Shown: positions 33,585-46,100 of the stretch, in pieces
How the letters are laid out: every line of letters begins with the position of its first letter
Numbering within the stretch: the stretch's first letter is position 1
Source of the DNA: Diphasiastrum complanatum
Taxonomy: Eukaryota > Streptophyta > Lycopodiopsida > Lycopodiales > Lycopodiaceae
DNA length: 64,000 nt
Direction: 5' to 3'
Assembly: GCA_029204225.1 (NCBI GenBank)
Contig: CM055112.1
Coordinates: 29,728,703 to 29,792,702 of the forward strand
Notes under the pieces: model-generated
The model's input: only the letters and a program-made list of their open reading frames with translations
Databases searched by the model: none
What the model was told of the DNA's origin: nothing
Position numbers and translations under genes: made by a program

Positions 33585-34010
33585 TGTTGGGAACTTAGTG
33601 GTACTATTGTCTAAGCTTACAAAGTGGGCCCCGCCACAATACACTACTGTACAATATAAACTCAACCCAATGAGCACGCAAATTAGTGTTGTAAAACTTG
33701 TAGAACTAGGAATAATTGACTAGGAACTTAAAACTCTAAAATGACATTAGAGGCCTTAAGTCAAGTTGTTAATAAAAAGGCTAAAATGGCCCAAATTAGA
33801 ACTCACATGAAACATGTGAGTTTCCCTTGTGCTTTCTTAGTACCATTGGACCTCTTTTGTGTTAACTTGAACGGCTTGGATTATAATCCTTGCCGTTGTA
33901 AATAGCCAATCAGAGATCAGGGACAGGGCCTTCCCCAAGAATAAAAGGGCACCTCTCCATGTTCAACAAGAGGATGAGATTCTACTGCGATTTACAATGA
34001 ACATCCTTGC

Positions 34011-34068
<58 letters not shown>

Positions 34069-34090
34069 CATTGACAACTCATCTTGCTCA
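33585..34090 (+). repeat. LTR family A, diverged third copy (3' end undefined)
   Basis: Starts TGTTGGGAAC at 33585 and follows the family-A order: cccaatgagcacgca, a gaggcc block, an 'actcacatga' block, agccaatcagag, gggccttcccca, aataaaag (33940), then a TC run at 34013-34066. Similarity is patchy and fades after about 34090, so the end and target duplication are not defined. Possibly a solo LTR. Confidence 0.65.
34013..34066. repeat. (TC)n microsatellite in the third family-A LTR
   Basis: About 54 bases of TC on the plus strand at the same LTR position as the tracts in the two other copies. Confidence 0.9.
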
Positions 34091-36819
34091 TATCTTCATC
34101 TCATATAATAGTATTTTTCATTTGAATCATTGAATGACAACACAAGCCTATGCTAAAAGTCTTGACAAAGGCAATGTAAAACATGATGTAATCAATTTTT
34201 GATTGATATATTGGTTGTATTCTAATAAAGATTTCTACTACCATATTGGCCTCTTTGTGTTGTAATGTCTAACGTGATGTTTCATGAAAAGTGTCATTTG
34301 TTATGCATTTTTTCATGGTGCAAACATTACATCATTCATTGGTCCATGAATGGTAATATCCTTTCTCTAGTGATTGTCTCCTAACAAGGCATTAAATTGA
34401 AGGTTCTAGTCCCCAATCTCAAAGTCCTGGATTGAAGGCAAGATATTGGAACTTTTTGGGAAGGTGGTCTCATCCAATTATGTATGGAAAGGATACAGCT
34501 CAAACAATGATGATACTCTTCCTAAAAATGAAAATGTGGGCTAAAAAATAAAAATGTGGCACCCAAAGTACTTGCATGTAGCACCTGATAACATTCTTAA
34601 TAAGGTAACTATGATTTGTTGAGCACCAAAAGCATAGCAACAATCATTCATGCCTGCATACAAACAAAGACTCTATTTTGTTATGATTCATCTCACTCCT
34701 AAACAAAGAAAATTCAGCAAAAATTTCATGCTCGAAGTAGTATTCTAATCATGAAGGTCTATCTGTAAAGGATGATTTAGGCCAAGGCACCAATTATTTT
34801 AAATAGAATGCTCACAAGAGAGCCATGAATGTCTTCAACTTTCACACTAATGATAATGCGAAGCAAAGTTATTGTTCAAGCTTTGATTTTCCAAAAAGAG
34901 CTTCACATTGCAAGACAATGAAATTTGATGAACAAAATGACATATCTAAACATACCACTAATGATCTACCAAAGAACTAAAAGCAATTAAGAGATGTAGC
35001 TTTTCCATGTTGCAATTTTAAAATTTGTAAACTTCTAGCTATCTTCAACTAGGGCATGCAACAATCACTATTTTTATTATATTGCATGTCTTCAATTGTA
35101 CTATTCATAATTTTCATACACGGTCCAATGTGTGGTGAGTTTGTATACTGTTGAGTTGAGCTTGCCCATCCAAAATTTCGGTTCTCTAAGATTCCTTGGC
35201 TTGATAATACCAAAACACATTAGTGTCATTCATGCAAGTTCAGGCCAACTCGCAAGATAGCTCCAAGGGTCACACATAACGACTTCATAGTTCGACTTCA
35301 AGAATAGCATCTACTTATCAAGATCCCTAACAAGGGCCTTCCTAGGCCTTCTCCGATGAGCAAAATGACTTTGCATAATGCACCACCTCAACTTGACCAT
35401 GGGAGATCATGGACTATACCAAGGTTAAATTGTTCTTTACCATGAGAAGGAAAAGGACAGACCTTAACCAAAAGGGAGGAATTAGGTATGTAATGGAGGC
35501 AAGAATCTCTCCAAAATAGAGAGCGACGGTGAACACTAACGAAGATTCAAGGGTTCACAATCATGAGTAGACGTGGATGCTATGATTGTTAAATTAGTTG
35601 CAGAATGTTAAAAAAAAGTTTAACTAGTTAAGACGAGGAAGTCTTAATGTAATGGACATTGTTTTGTAACTTATTTCATGTCACTATAGTTCTAATTTAA
35701 TGCAAAATAAACCTCTATTTTTACATCCTAGTAACGTTGTGAAATTTGCAGATCAACAGTCACTAGGCAAAATTTGTAACTCTGTGACTGAAAATTTATC
35801 CTCTTCATAACACCATTAATATTTAAAACACTAAATATTAAATCACGCTCTTTAGATTAATATTCAACCTAAAATATCCATTCAAATTTTACTCCACACA
35901 TGAAATTTAGCAGGGCATTCTCACTAGTGCCCAAGTAGTAAGGCATTTGCAAAAAAGATAAAAGAGGTCAAATCGATATTGACAAATGTTCAGTGCTAGT
36001 TTCATCCTCATTTTGTCGGCGAATTTTTGCTGGCAAAAGTAGCTTTTGTTAATGTGACAGCATAGTTCTAATCGCTGGCTCTCAACAAGCTAAAGGAGCA
36101 AAGCAAGAACATCATTAGTTTCAAGAAGGATTTGAAGTCCTCAATAATCACCGGTTCTGTTGATCTGGTTTCAAACAGCTTGGAATGCAACCATAAAGTC
36201 AAAAGTACCTGAGTCTGACTATGCCAGATAATAATAGGAAAATGCTGAATATCAAAGAATTTAAAGTCCTTATTGAAACTACTGACTTAATCATAATAAA
36301 GTAATAGATACATGTATAAAATGGTCACCTGGGACATCTGCTATCTTGTATGTCCATGTGCAGCTGAGTGGACGAACTTCCCGACCTCAAGATGAGGAAA
36401 ACAATGATCAACCAATGGGCCACATTTAGGGCAGGCAGTACTAATGAGAATCCATAGTTCTTACTAATTATTCACTGCAACTTCTAAACATACCCTAAAA
36501 CACTACAAGCGATAGTAAGCTATGTTGCTAACCAGGCTTCCCATCAAATATGGTGCTCGAAAGGTTCAATAAATGTTTGCTACTTGGATAAACTAATATA
36601 ATTTGATTAAAAGTATCATGCTGATAGTAAAGTGACTGAACGAAATTTCTCCTAACATAGCCATTATGCCAAATGCAATGACATCACATCTGGACTAGAT
36701 TGTACAATATAGTTTAGCAAAATTGTTCTTCAAGGATGATCTCTAGAAGGCTGAATCATGTCATTCAAGGAGCATAATTGTGGCGCTGCTTCAGAAACAT
36801 AGAACTCGAAGAAAAATTG
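34091..36819. other. Intergenic sequence downstream of the methyltransferase gene
   Basis: No gene recognised. At 34757-34980 a plus-strand frame reads 74 codons with one stop and plausible composition (MNVFNFHTNDNAKQSYCSSF in the middle), unidentified. The rest is AT-rich. The segment next to 36819 should include the 3' untranslated region of the minus-strand gene; I cannot place its poly(A) site with confidence. Confidence 0.35.
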
Positions 36820-39800
36820 TTACTTCCGCTTCACTTGTTTGCTCCCATGTGACGTGTCTTTTCTACTACCTGCCTCTGTAGCCTGCCAGAAAAAATTGCT
36901 GTAAAAGTTCAATTTGCAGTTGGGCAATAGAAAAGAGAAAACTCCACATGGGAATAACTACAATCGTCCACTCTAAGCTGTCAAAAACAGTCCGCATCTA
37001 AGTCACCGTAGCATTGTGATGGAAAGAAGAGTTCTTACTTTGATGCAAGCATACACATAGTGTAGGTCAGGATCATCCTTCACAAAGTTAGGTGCTGAAG
37101 TCCCATCATCATTCAAACGGATTGGATCTGTGAGCATCTTTGAAGTGTTCTCCAAAGCTCTTTTAGAGCCAGGTCTAGCTGAAGCATAAGGCAAGACGGG
37201 AGTCCTACTCAGTGTCAGCCTTATGATTCATATTCAGTCATGCACTTTTCAAGGCATACCCAAATTATTTTGCAGCAGGCAGATAATGAGCGCTTCAGTC
37301 AGAAACTGGCATTGCTGAATCAATCAAAAATCTAGTCAGAAACGACAACAAAGAAATAAGGACATCTCTCTAAAAGCTCAGAACTCTTACGGATAACATG
37401 AAGTAGTATATTCCAGTTATACTCGGGCAACTTCAGGTGGGGCATCCTGACAGAAGGATCACCATAAGTAACCTGTAACAGTTATGTAGATGAACATCAA
37501 CTCTGCAATTACGATTTCCAATTCGTATACTTTTAAGCCATATGATCCAAAAATTTTACTGATAAAACTTGCTTTGGAGTGACAGAGATGGCTCATAACT
37601 CCAATTTATTCTGTACAGAGAAATAAAATTTAAGTAAAAAAAAATATTTTTTTCTGCAATTCACTGCAACTTTTTAGCTATATAAAATGTTTCTTCCATC
37701 TCATAGATACTCAAGCAGATGCACAATCCTGATGTTGAAAATCTAAAAGAAACAGCAGGCATACCAAAATGTACGTGCCACCTGGTTTCAAAACCCTGGA
37801 ATGTGCAGCAAAAATATCCAGTATCAGGACTTGATCTCACGATTCCAAGACCATGACTTAAGAAATGTTTGAACCTTGTCTATTTTATCATAGATCTACG
37901 TCTCTGAGACACAATCATAACAATAATATCCATAGAGAAAAAGCATGCATTATCAACTTTCATGTGAAGCCTTCTTAAAAATTAAAAAAAAAAATTGTCA
38001 GCACACAGCAAAATGCAAACCCAGTAAATTCAAAAGCTTAAATGATCTAATTGACATTCAGAACCTGCGAACCTCCATTAGCATTTCAGATGCGCTGAGG
38101 GCTGCACTGGTTCCACACTGTCCAAGTGACAAACGGTCAGATAACTAAATACTACAAGCTATTACTAGCAATATTATTTAAAGAACTTCATACACCTTCA
38201 AAAACCAATCGCAGCTCAGAATATTTGCAGTTACACTGGAGCTATCCATGATCATACTGATAGTAAGAACTAACCAAGAACAAGCACACCAGCAAGAAGG
38301 ATAAGAACTCACCATCAACGAGTCCAGCATGCCTGTACATAGACTTCAACAAAGTCAAAGGCGACAATTGTAAGCAGCCAAATGGGAAGCATCCAGCCAA
38401 TTGCCGAGTCGTGCACAGTAAAAAGACCAAAGATTTAGATCTGTCCTCCTAGAATGATTTCAAGAACCCGGCTTCTTGCTTCTTTTCCGGAAAGGGGACA
38501 GATGCATTTGAAAAAGCTAGCACTCTCGCATTCACCCAAGGAAAAAACCCAATCAAAAAAATCATTAAGGCATCCTCACCTTTGTCCACAATGCCATCGA
38601 AAGAACTGTCTTCAAAGGCTGACATGTCACGCACATCCATAGTCATATCTGAAGTTTTGGTGTCAAGGAATTTGTACCGTGAAGGCAGCAAGAAAAGCCA
38701 GCCTACTTAAAAAGATGGCCCCTTGTTGCTACATCAAAGTTGAATAATACTGGGATGTAAAATGCATAATTGCCAGAAAACAAGAATACAGGAATGGCAG
38801 ATCCCTGAGAATGAAAATGGTTTCTGGGGGAGGGGAAACAAGGGCTATGTCATCAACATATTAATTATTTAGAAAAGATTTCACGCACTCAAATAATAGT
38901 GATATGTAAGCTGGGAGGATCAAAATAATCCTGGAGAACAAAAATAATTGGGCCAAAAAGGAAAAGAATTAGTCCTAAACCTCGAGCTGCAGAGGAAACA
39001 GCCTTGGAATGGTCTGGGAACATATGCCCCCTGAAATGAGCATGTGGGGAATGTTCCCCACATTGCCATGTTCTGGGGCAGGTGGAAACAGCAATACCCA
39101 TTTCCAAGAAGTGCGAACCCATTCCCCACAGTTCCTCTTTGCAGTGTGGAGTCTAGCAAGAGAAAAATTTGCAACAAGTTACAAAATACGGGAAACGAGT
39201 TGTTCATCTAACTGCTGTTGATTTCATGATGAAAGTTTTATAAACAAGGTCAATAAATGAATAAGCAATCAACAGGAGGATAACATTGCTATACAAGATT
39301 ATTATCAAGCAAGTGGTCATTGCTAAACTTTTAACAGTCCGCCCATTTTGGAAAAGTGCAACCAGCCCACTTCTTTATCTTATGTTCCATAGCCATCAAC
39401 TGCTCACTGATTACATACATGCATTTAAACCACATGACAGCACACATTTAAGTGGAAAGAAAGCTATCTCTACCACGTCAATAGTTCCTAGCAACTTTGT
39501 GAATGGTCTTCTTCCTTAATCAAATGTTTCTCATCTATTGACATTCTAAATCCATTGTTCTCAATTTCTCAACATTTTAACTTCACCAGTTCTCGTCCAA
39601 TGATTCGTGACTTTTAGCTAAAATAGAATGCAAGCGGAATATTTGCCGTCATCAAAAACTAACTCCAACAAAAAGGTATGATCTTTCTATTTATTGATAC
39701 ATACTAGTCCCGACACAAGTTGAAGATATAACAAACAGACAGAAACCATAAGAAGAGCTCAAAGATACACTTCAGCTGAGGTATGTCTTTATACTTCTTC

Positions 39801-39882
39801 AACATTGCATTGATAACCACCGATGAGATATCAATGTTCACAATTTCTTGGTAGCCATCATTTATCATGTCTTCAGAGATAA
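36820..39882 (-). CDS. Methyltransferase exons 2-9
   Basis: Exon 2 begins after ctgaacag at 39882 and ends AAGT/GTATCT at 39769. Exon 3 (69 bases) carries MDVRDMSAFEDSSFDGIVDK. Exon 4 is 20 bases and codes MLDSLM. Exon 5 (53 bases) codes CGTSAALSASEMLMEVR, exon 6 (31 bases) VLKPGGTYIL, exon 7 VTYGDPSVRMPHL and onward, exon 8 the DDPDLHYVYACIK end, exon 9 a basic tail ending KQVKRK. Phases fit at every border. Intron 2 (1.1 kb, 38649-39768) contains a hairpin-forming sequence at 39042-39063. Confidence 0.88.
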
Positions 39883-40101
39883 CTGTTCAGCCATTGCCAA
39901 AAAATTCTGCAATTAGACTTCCTTCGAAAAGGATTTAGCACAGTTGGAATATGCATTAGTCATTCATCCCAAAATATTAGGGGGGAGAGAGAGAGAAAAA
40001 GAAAGCTTTATTAACGTCTTTTGGGCACCCGTGGGTGCATAAGACCAAAAAGAAAATATGTACAAGCAACAGTGGGAGTATCATCCATAGGACGTGGCCG
40101 T

Positions 40102-40162
<61 letters not shown>

Positions 40163-43100
40163 TTTATGCATTGGTGAAGGAGACAACAATGCCCAAGTAA
40201 TGTTAGTTATCAATTATCTTGTTTGTTTAACACAAGCACTAGGTTTCTTGCTCTGAGCATGCTATTTGACTTATAGAAACCACACCACAAACAACTTCAC
40301 TTTCTAGTTTATTGACACCTTGCTGAACTGTGTTCAAGAGGAAGCCAAAAAACAAGTTAGCCCGGCGTTTGCTACCAGGGCAAACTGTGATTGGTTTTCA
40401 TAAAAAGTAGCAAACAAAATCTACAAGGTTCATATTTTTGTCAACTAAAAACAGAAGATAGCATCCACAAGGTTATTATAACTACTATGCTAACCACTGG
40501 GAAATAGGTAATAACTAGGGCCCATTCAGTGAGAACGCCATGTGAGCATTTTTTAAAATAAAATGATAAAAGCGTAAAATATTTTTGATTTTTTTGAACA
40601 GCTAAGGGCTTCATAGTTCACGCACTCAAATTAAAGGTCAATATACACTAACACAATTTTGAATGTTGAAATGCAAAATAAATGAAGATATTGCTCCTTG
40701 TATTTGGGAATACACCCAAAAGCTCTTCATGTTCGGAAATGTGAGAACGTGTTTCCAAGGGGTGGGAATATGTTCCCTTGTAACTATGTGAAGGAGCACG
40801 AGCCTGCCCCTCTCCCACTAAAAACCTTCAGCTTTAGGCATCACATGGACCATGTGTCTTACTTGACCTACGTGTTGAATGTGTATAACAGGGGTTCGCA
40901 ATGTATTTATTTATTACCCCCAACATATGCACAACTTACAAGTTACAAATATAGAAAGCCTAAAGGAGTAAATAGGCACACACCCATCATCATCTCTCCC
41001 TTCAACATTTGCCCATACCACTTTGGTACTCTTTGAAGGAGGAGATGATGAAGAACATGTAACCCATGGAACTTCCCTATCCTCCTAAGGTCGTCTCAAA
41101 GCTAGACTTGGGTCTTTATGATTGGAATCAATTATTGAAATAGATTCACTTGTGTCCATCTTCTCGTGCTCTTCCACACAAGGTGAGTGATCCTCATCAA
41201 AGATCACAGCCCAACTTATAATCTTCTCCTTGCTAGTTAGATCACACAGTAGGCCTTCTCCTTTTCACTATATCCCAAAAAGATACAATTCGATAATGTT
41301 GTGTCCAACTTCTTCCTATCGTCTTTTGGGATATGAGTGTCTGTCGTACAACCAAGCACCTACAAAGCTCCCACTTTATACCCAAATCTCTCTAGAAAAA
41401 ACATCTACAAAGGTCATAAAGTATTATGGCCCCCTAAAAATCTAGTTTGGATTGGCTCCCACAATCTCCTTCACCCTAGTAGCGCTCCCCTTGAAAAAAA
41501 ATTTCAATTGTTGCATTCCTATAGGGCAGGCCTCACAAACTGATGAGACTGATTTGATTGATAGAAGCCCCAATACCAAATTGTACTTGCTTAGCACCTA
41601 CATGCTTTGGTAACTACGATGGCCATACCTCTCATGCCACAAGGTGGTACCCTCACTACACATTGAACGAGATTGAGTTCAAGGAGCACTTTATCTTCAA
41701 GTACCCTCCTATATATTACAAAATTAAAGGGCAATACTATTGTCTTTTCCAAGATTCTCCAATTGCAGGTTTGGGGCCCCATCAGTCCATTGGACTCATG
41801 CTAGGGCCCAAAAAATGCTTTTTTATTGAATAAATGTGCTTTAAAAAATTGAAAATGCTCACAAAAACCTGGTTTTTGTGGGTTGCTGATTGCCATATTT
41901 TTCATGTTTGAAACATGGCAGGTTTTTGGTTCAGCAACCAAAACACGTTTGGTTGCTACTATGACCCTGCTAAAGGTAGTGTAGAGTTGGGATCCTGTTG
42001 TCTATGCTGATTACATTGACATGGTAAAGCTGGGAGCTTGATTACTATGACCCTGCCAAAGGTAGCGTAGAGTTGGGATCCTGATGTCTATGCTGATCAC
42101 GTTGATATAGTCCTCTGCATAAAAAGAACATCTATTGTACCATCAAGGCGATGCATCGTGGATTCTCATATGAGATAAGAGATCATATAGTGATCTTGTA
42201 GCTTCTTTTTCGTGTTTGCTCAGATCTGATATCATTTGCTCAGATCAGAACATCCTAGAATTTTGTCAGCTAGGTTGAAAGACTAGGTTTTAAGCATCAT
42301 GATATCTTTGAAATACATCGCAAGTTTGTGTGATGATATCGTAGGCTTGTAAATTGTCCTATGCTCTTCTAAAGAATTCTAAACCTCAAGTCTTCAACAA
42401 ACCGATATCAGATATGTTTTACGAAGCAATAATGCATACTTAATAAACAGGCAATACAAAGCAAATTACGTTCACACACTAAACAAAGCATTCATGCTTT
42501 AGCATACCAATGGCCTAGGCATGTCATATGGGCTAAGCTCTCTCGTGATGCATACATGCTCCTCTCAAATGGCGAGTACGAAGAGCCTCGCGTGTGGGAG
42601 GTCTTTAAGTGGCATCACAACCCTAACCGTCAATGCCATAAAGCCACCTAAGAACTAAACCCTAAATCACTAAACGCTAAAACCTAGGGCTCTCAAAGCT
42701 GGACTTGGGTCTTCAAGATTGGAATCAATTGGGATAAATTCATGTGTGCCCATCTCCTCATGCTCTTCCACACGAGGTGAGTGATCCTCATCAAAGATTA
42801 CATCCCAACTTAAGATACTCTTCCTACTAGTACTTCCAATCATCCTTGAGAATATGAGCATATGTCGTACAACCAAACACCCGCAAAGCTCTCACCTTGG
42901 GCTTGATGCCACTAAATGCCACCTCTGGTATCTTTCCCTCCACCTTGGGCTTGATGCCAATGAATGCCACCCGGGTGTCTTTCCCTCCACAATTTTCGTA
43001 GGACTTCGAAAGAAAAACAGTTGTATGGAGTGTTTCAGCCCGAAAGGAGTCTAGAAACCCCTTTGGCTTTGAGCATACTTTAGACACACCCAACTACGGT

Positions 43101-46100
43101 CCATTTCACAGCTACGCCCATTCTGTTGAGATGGGTGTGGAGTAATAAATTGCCTTTTTGATACCATTTGCTTGCAAAAGTCAACAAGTTCACCAACAAT
43201 GTACTCACCACCAACATCTGACCTAAAAATCTTTATCCTCTTCCTTGTTTGATTTTCCAACAAAGCTTTTGAATTGCTTGGAGTACTTGATAGCTTTAAA
43301 TTTTTGCCTCAAAAAATATACGCAAACCTTTCTAGAGATTCGAGAACTCATCTACAAAGGTCATAAAGTAATATGCCCCCTCTGCAAATCTAGTTTGGGT
43401 TGGCCCCCACAAATTGGAATGGATCAACTCAAGTATCTTCGTCGCTTTGTTAGCGCTTTACTTTGGAAACTTTTGGCACACTACTTCCCCATAGCGCAAG
43501 TGTCACCTGCTGATGAGCTTGGCTTGACTGACGGAAGCCCACTACCATATTGCCTTTGCTAACTAAGATGGCCACACCTTCATGCCACAACCTATCCATA
43601 TCACACTTCCTGGTTGTGTAAGCCTGCTTATTTAAAATAGTTTTGTAGACTGTATAAGTTATAGAGGCCATCTTCCTACATCCCCTTGGCTACAACCTTC
43701 ATACTATTACCTTTGTCCTTGACAAGACCAGTTCAATCATCAAATTCGAATTTCATATTTTTCTTGGTGATAGCACCGACAAAAAGAAGATTCTTTGCAA
43801 GCCCATAGAGGACATTCTTGACGACTTTCATCTCTCTTGATGAAAGCTTGAGTAGAAATAGGCTCTTTCCCTTGACCCCTTGTGTGTAGAATTGTCACCT
43901 AAGCACACCTCAAGTCCTTATCTCTTCAAAGAAACTAAACCAGTCCCTGTGAGGAGTCATGCACTTTGAAGCACCAAAGTCAATGTACCAACCATTTGTG
44001 TAGCCAATTTGGCAAAGAAAATCTCAATAAGGCTTAAAATAGGCACTTAATTCACCATTGATATGAGGAGTCATACAATTCGAAACTCAAATGTATGTAC
44101 CAACCCCACCACAAGTGGATTGTGTAATCTTCAATCTCCTTTGCAACTCCCATGTAAGTCACCAAATTGCTTATTGAACACTTCCTTTTATTCATGTTGT
44201 TGTTTCCTACATTCAAAAACAAATTTTTTTAATTTCCCACAACAATTGCAAGTACCCCTTTCATCGTGGGGCAATTCAAACTTTGATCATTTGACACCTC
44301 TGAGTAGTTCATTTGTTGCTTTGGACCTGTGATGAGTCCTTTGGTTTGCCTTCCTCCTTCTGTTGGCCTTTGGCAACTTGCTTCTTAAAAGCAAAGCCAT
44401 GCTCCACATTTTTTCTTTAACAAGCGAAGATCTAGAAAGGCAAAACCTTACACCAGAACATCATTGGGTTCATCCAAGAAAATCTTCGCTCTCTGAAATA
44501 TACTTCCTTCGCATTTCCTATTCTAGCAACAGACCACATAAATCCTTGAATAGATAAAACACCTATAAATAGGCCATCAAAATCTACATGGATCATATAT
44601 GAAGAGCTTTGTCACCTGAGTATTGATTGAGTGAAGGTTCTTAAGTCAATCAAATTCTCTTATCAACTTATATCACATACATGAGAGGTTTGCGAATGAA
44701 GATTACACTTAAAATGACTTGTATTTTCCAAAGAAAATTTTCAAGGTTCAAATTGTGACTTGTTGAAGACATGCGTAACTAGATACCAATCCAAAGAGAT
44801 TCTCAAAAGTTGCAATCAAGTGTAAGAACGTTTAGGCAAAAAGAAAATAAAGTGAGAAAGTAACATTATGCTTTGCTTGTGGTTACGAACATATAGTTGC
44901 CAATAGTAGGTAATCAACGTAAAGGGGAAAATCCAATGACCGTTGGTAAGCACAGATGAGGAAGAGTGACCATAAGTTACGAGAGAGAATAGGAGAAGAG
45001 GGTTTAGAATAGAGCTTAGAGGTGTGTAAATTTAGTATTAAGTAGTAGAGTTGTTAGGAGTGTTGAGAGTTTAGTGTTAGGTAATAAAGGCGACAGGAGT
45101 GTCAGAAGTTAGAAGTTAGGACTCGAGAATTCAGAGTTAAAAGTAGGAGTTAGAATTGGGAGTGGGAGTGGGAGTTCGGAGTAAGAGATTAGAACTTATT
45201 ATTGTCATGTGAGCTATGTCATGTGAGCTGTAATAATAGGTGGTCCAATGCATCTTCGACCACACCTTTGTTTGTGTGGCTATGAGATCGGACCATGCCC
45301 ACATGCACCACTAGGGCTCTCCACCAATGTTGGGCAGGTAGGTGCTTGAATCTTAATAAATCATAATTGAAATATTGATTGGTTGTAATTCAATCAAAAT
45401 TGTACTCACTACTATCTAGTATCTAGGTTACCTCTTGAATCGTCAATCTATTATCTTGGGTACTTTCTACTAGTTGCAAATTTTTGCATGTAGGACATGT
45501 GCCTTGGTCTACATCACGAGCTCACAATGTGTTTGGTCATGCTAAGTAGTGTATTTAATCAAGATTCCTACATGCTATCGGATCCCTATTAACAATCGAG
45601 TGTTTGTAAGTCCTAGTTGCCACCATATCATGTTGTGAACAAGTGAAACAAGAGACTTCCTTCATAACCATTCGTTCTGCTTGGTCGAAGTTTGTAGGCA
45701 TGAGAAACATTTTCACTAGTTTTCATAGATAATTTGGCTTTATAAAGACACCGGTGTACACCCAAGATCAAAATCAGCTAAACTATCCAAGTTAGGCGGA
45801 TCACAAACCAAACACTAGCGCTAGCATGTCCCCACAACAAAGAATAAGGCAATTGTAGTTCGTAAATTTGGTCGTTTTGCTTTTGAATATCAAAAAATGT
45901 AGTTTGATCAAAAAATCCAATCTACTAGAAAGCAAGTTAGTCATTTAAGAAAGTCACACTGGAGAGAAAAGGAGAAAAAATATATTGGTGTATATTCTGT
46001 TGCATTTGACAAAGTAAATTGTAATAAGGCACTTGAGATGGTCTAGACTTGGCACCTCACAGCACATCACCACACACAGAGTTCTTGAGCTCATGATGGT

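Noticed and set aside
33585-34837. A 1.25-kb solo LTR with ACTTT duplication (33580-33584 and 34838-34842)
   Set aside because: A five-base match is expected by chance over this distance, family-A similarity fades by 34090, and a coding-like frame runs across 34837.
39977-40213. Minus-strand frame with Ser-Leu repeats
   Set aside because: It is the translation of the GA/CT run at 40105-40160 inside intron 1.
40517-41810. A DNA transposon with GGGCCC-type terminal repeats
   Set aside because: agggcccattcag and ctagggcccaaaa are not inverted repeats beyond the self-complementary GGGCCC, and no target duplication was found.
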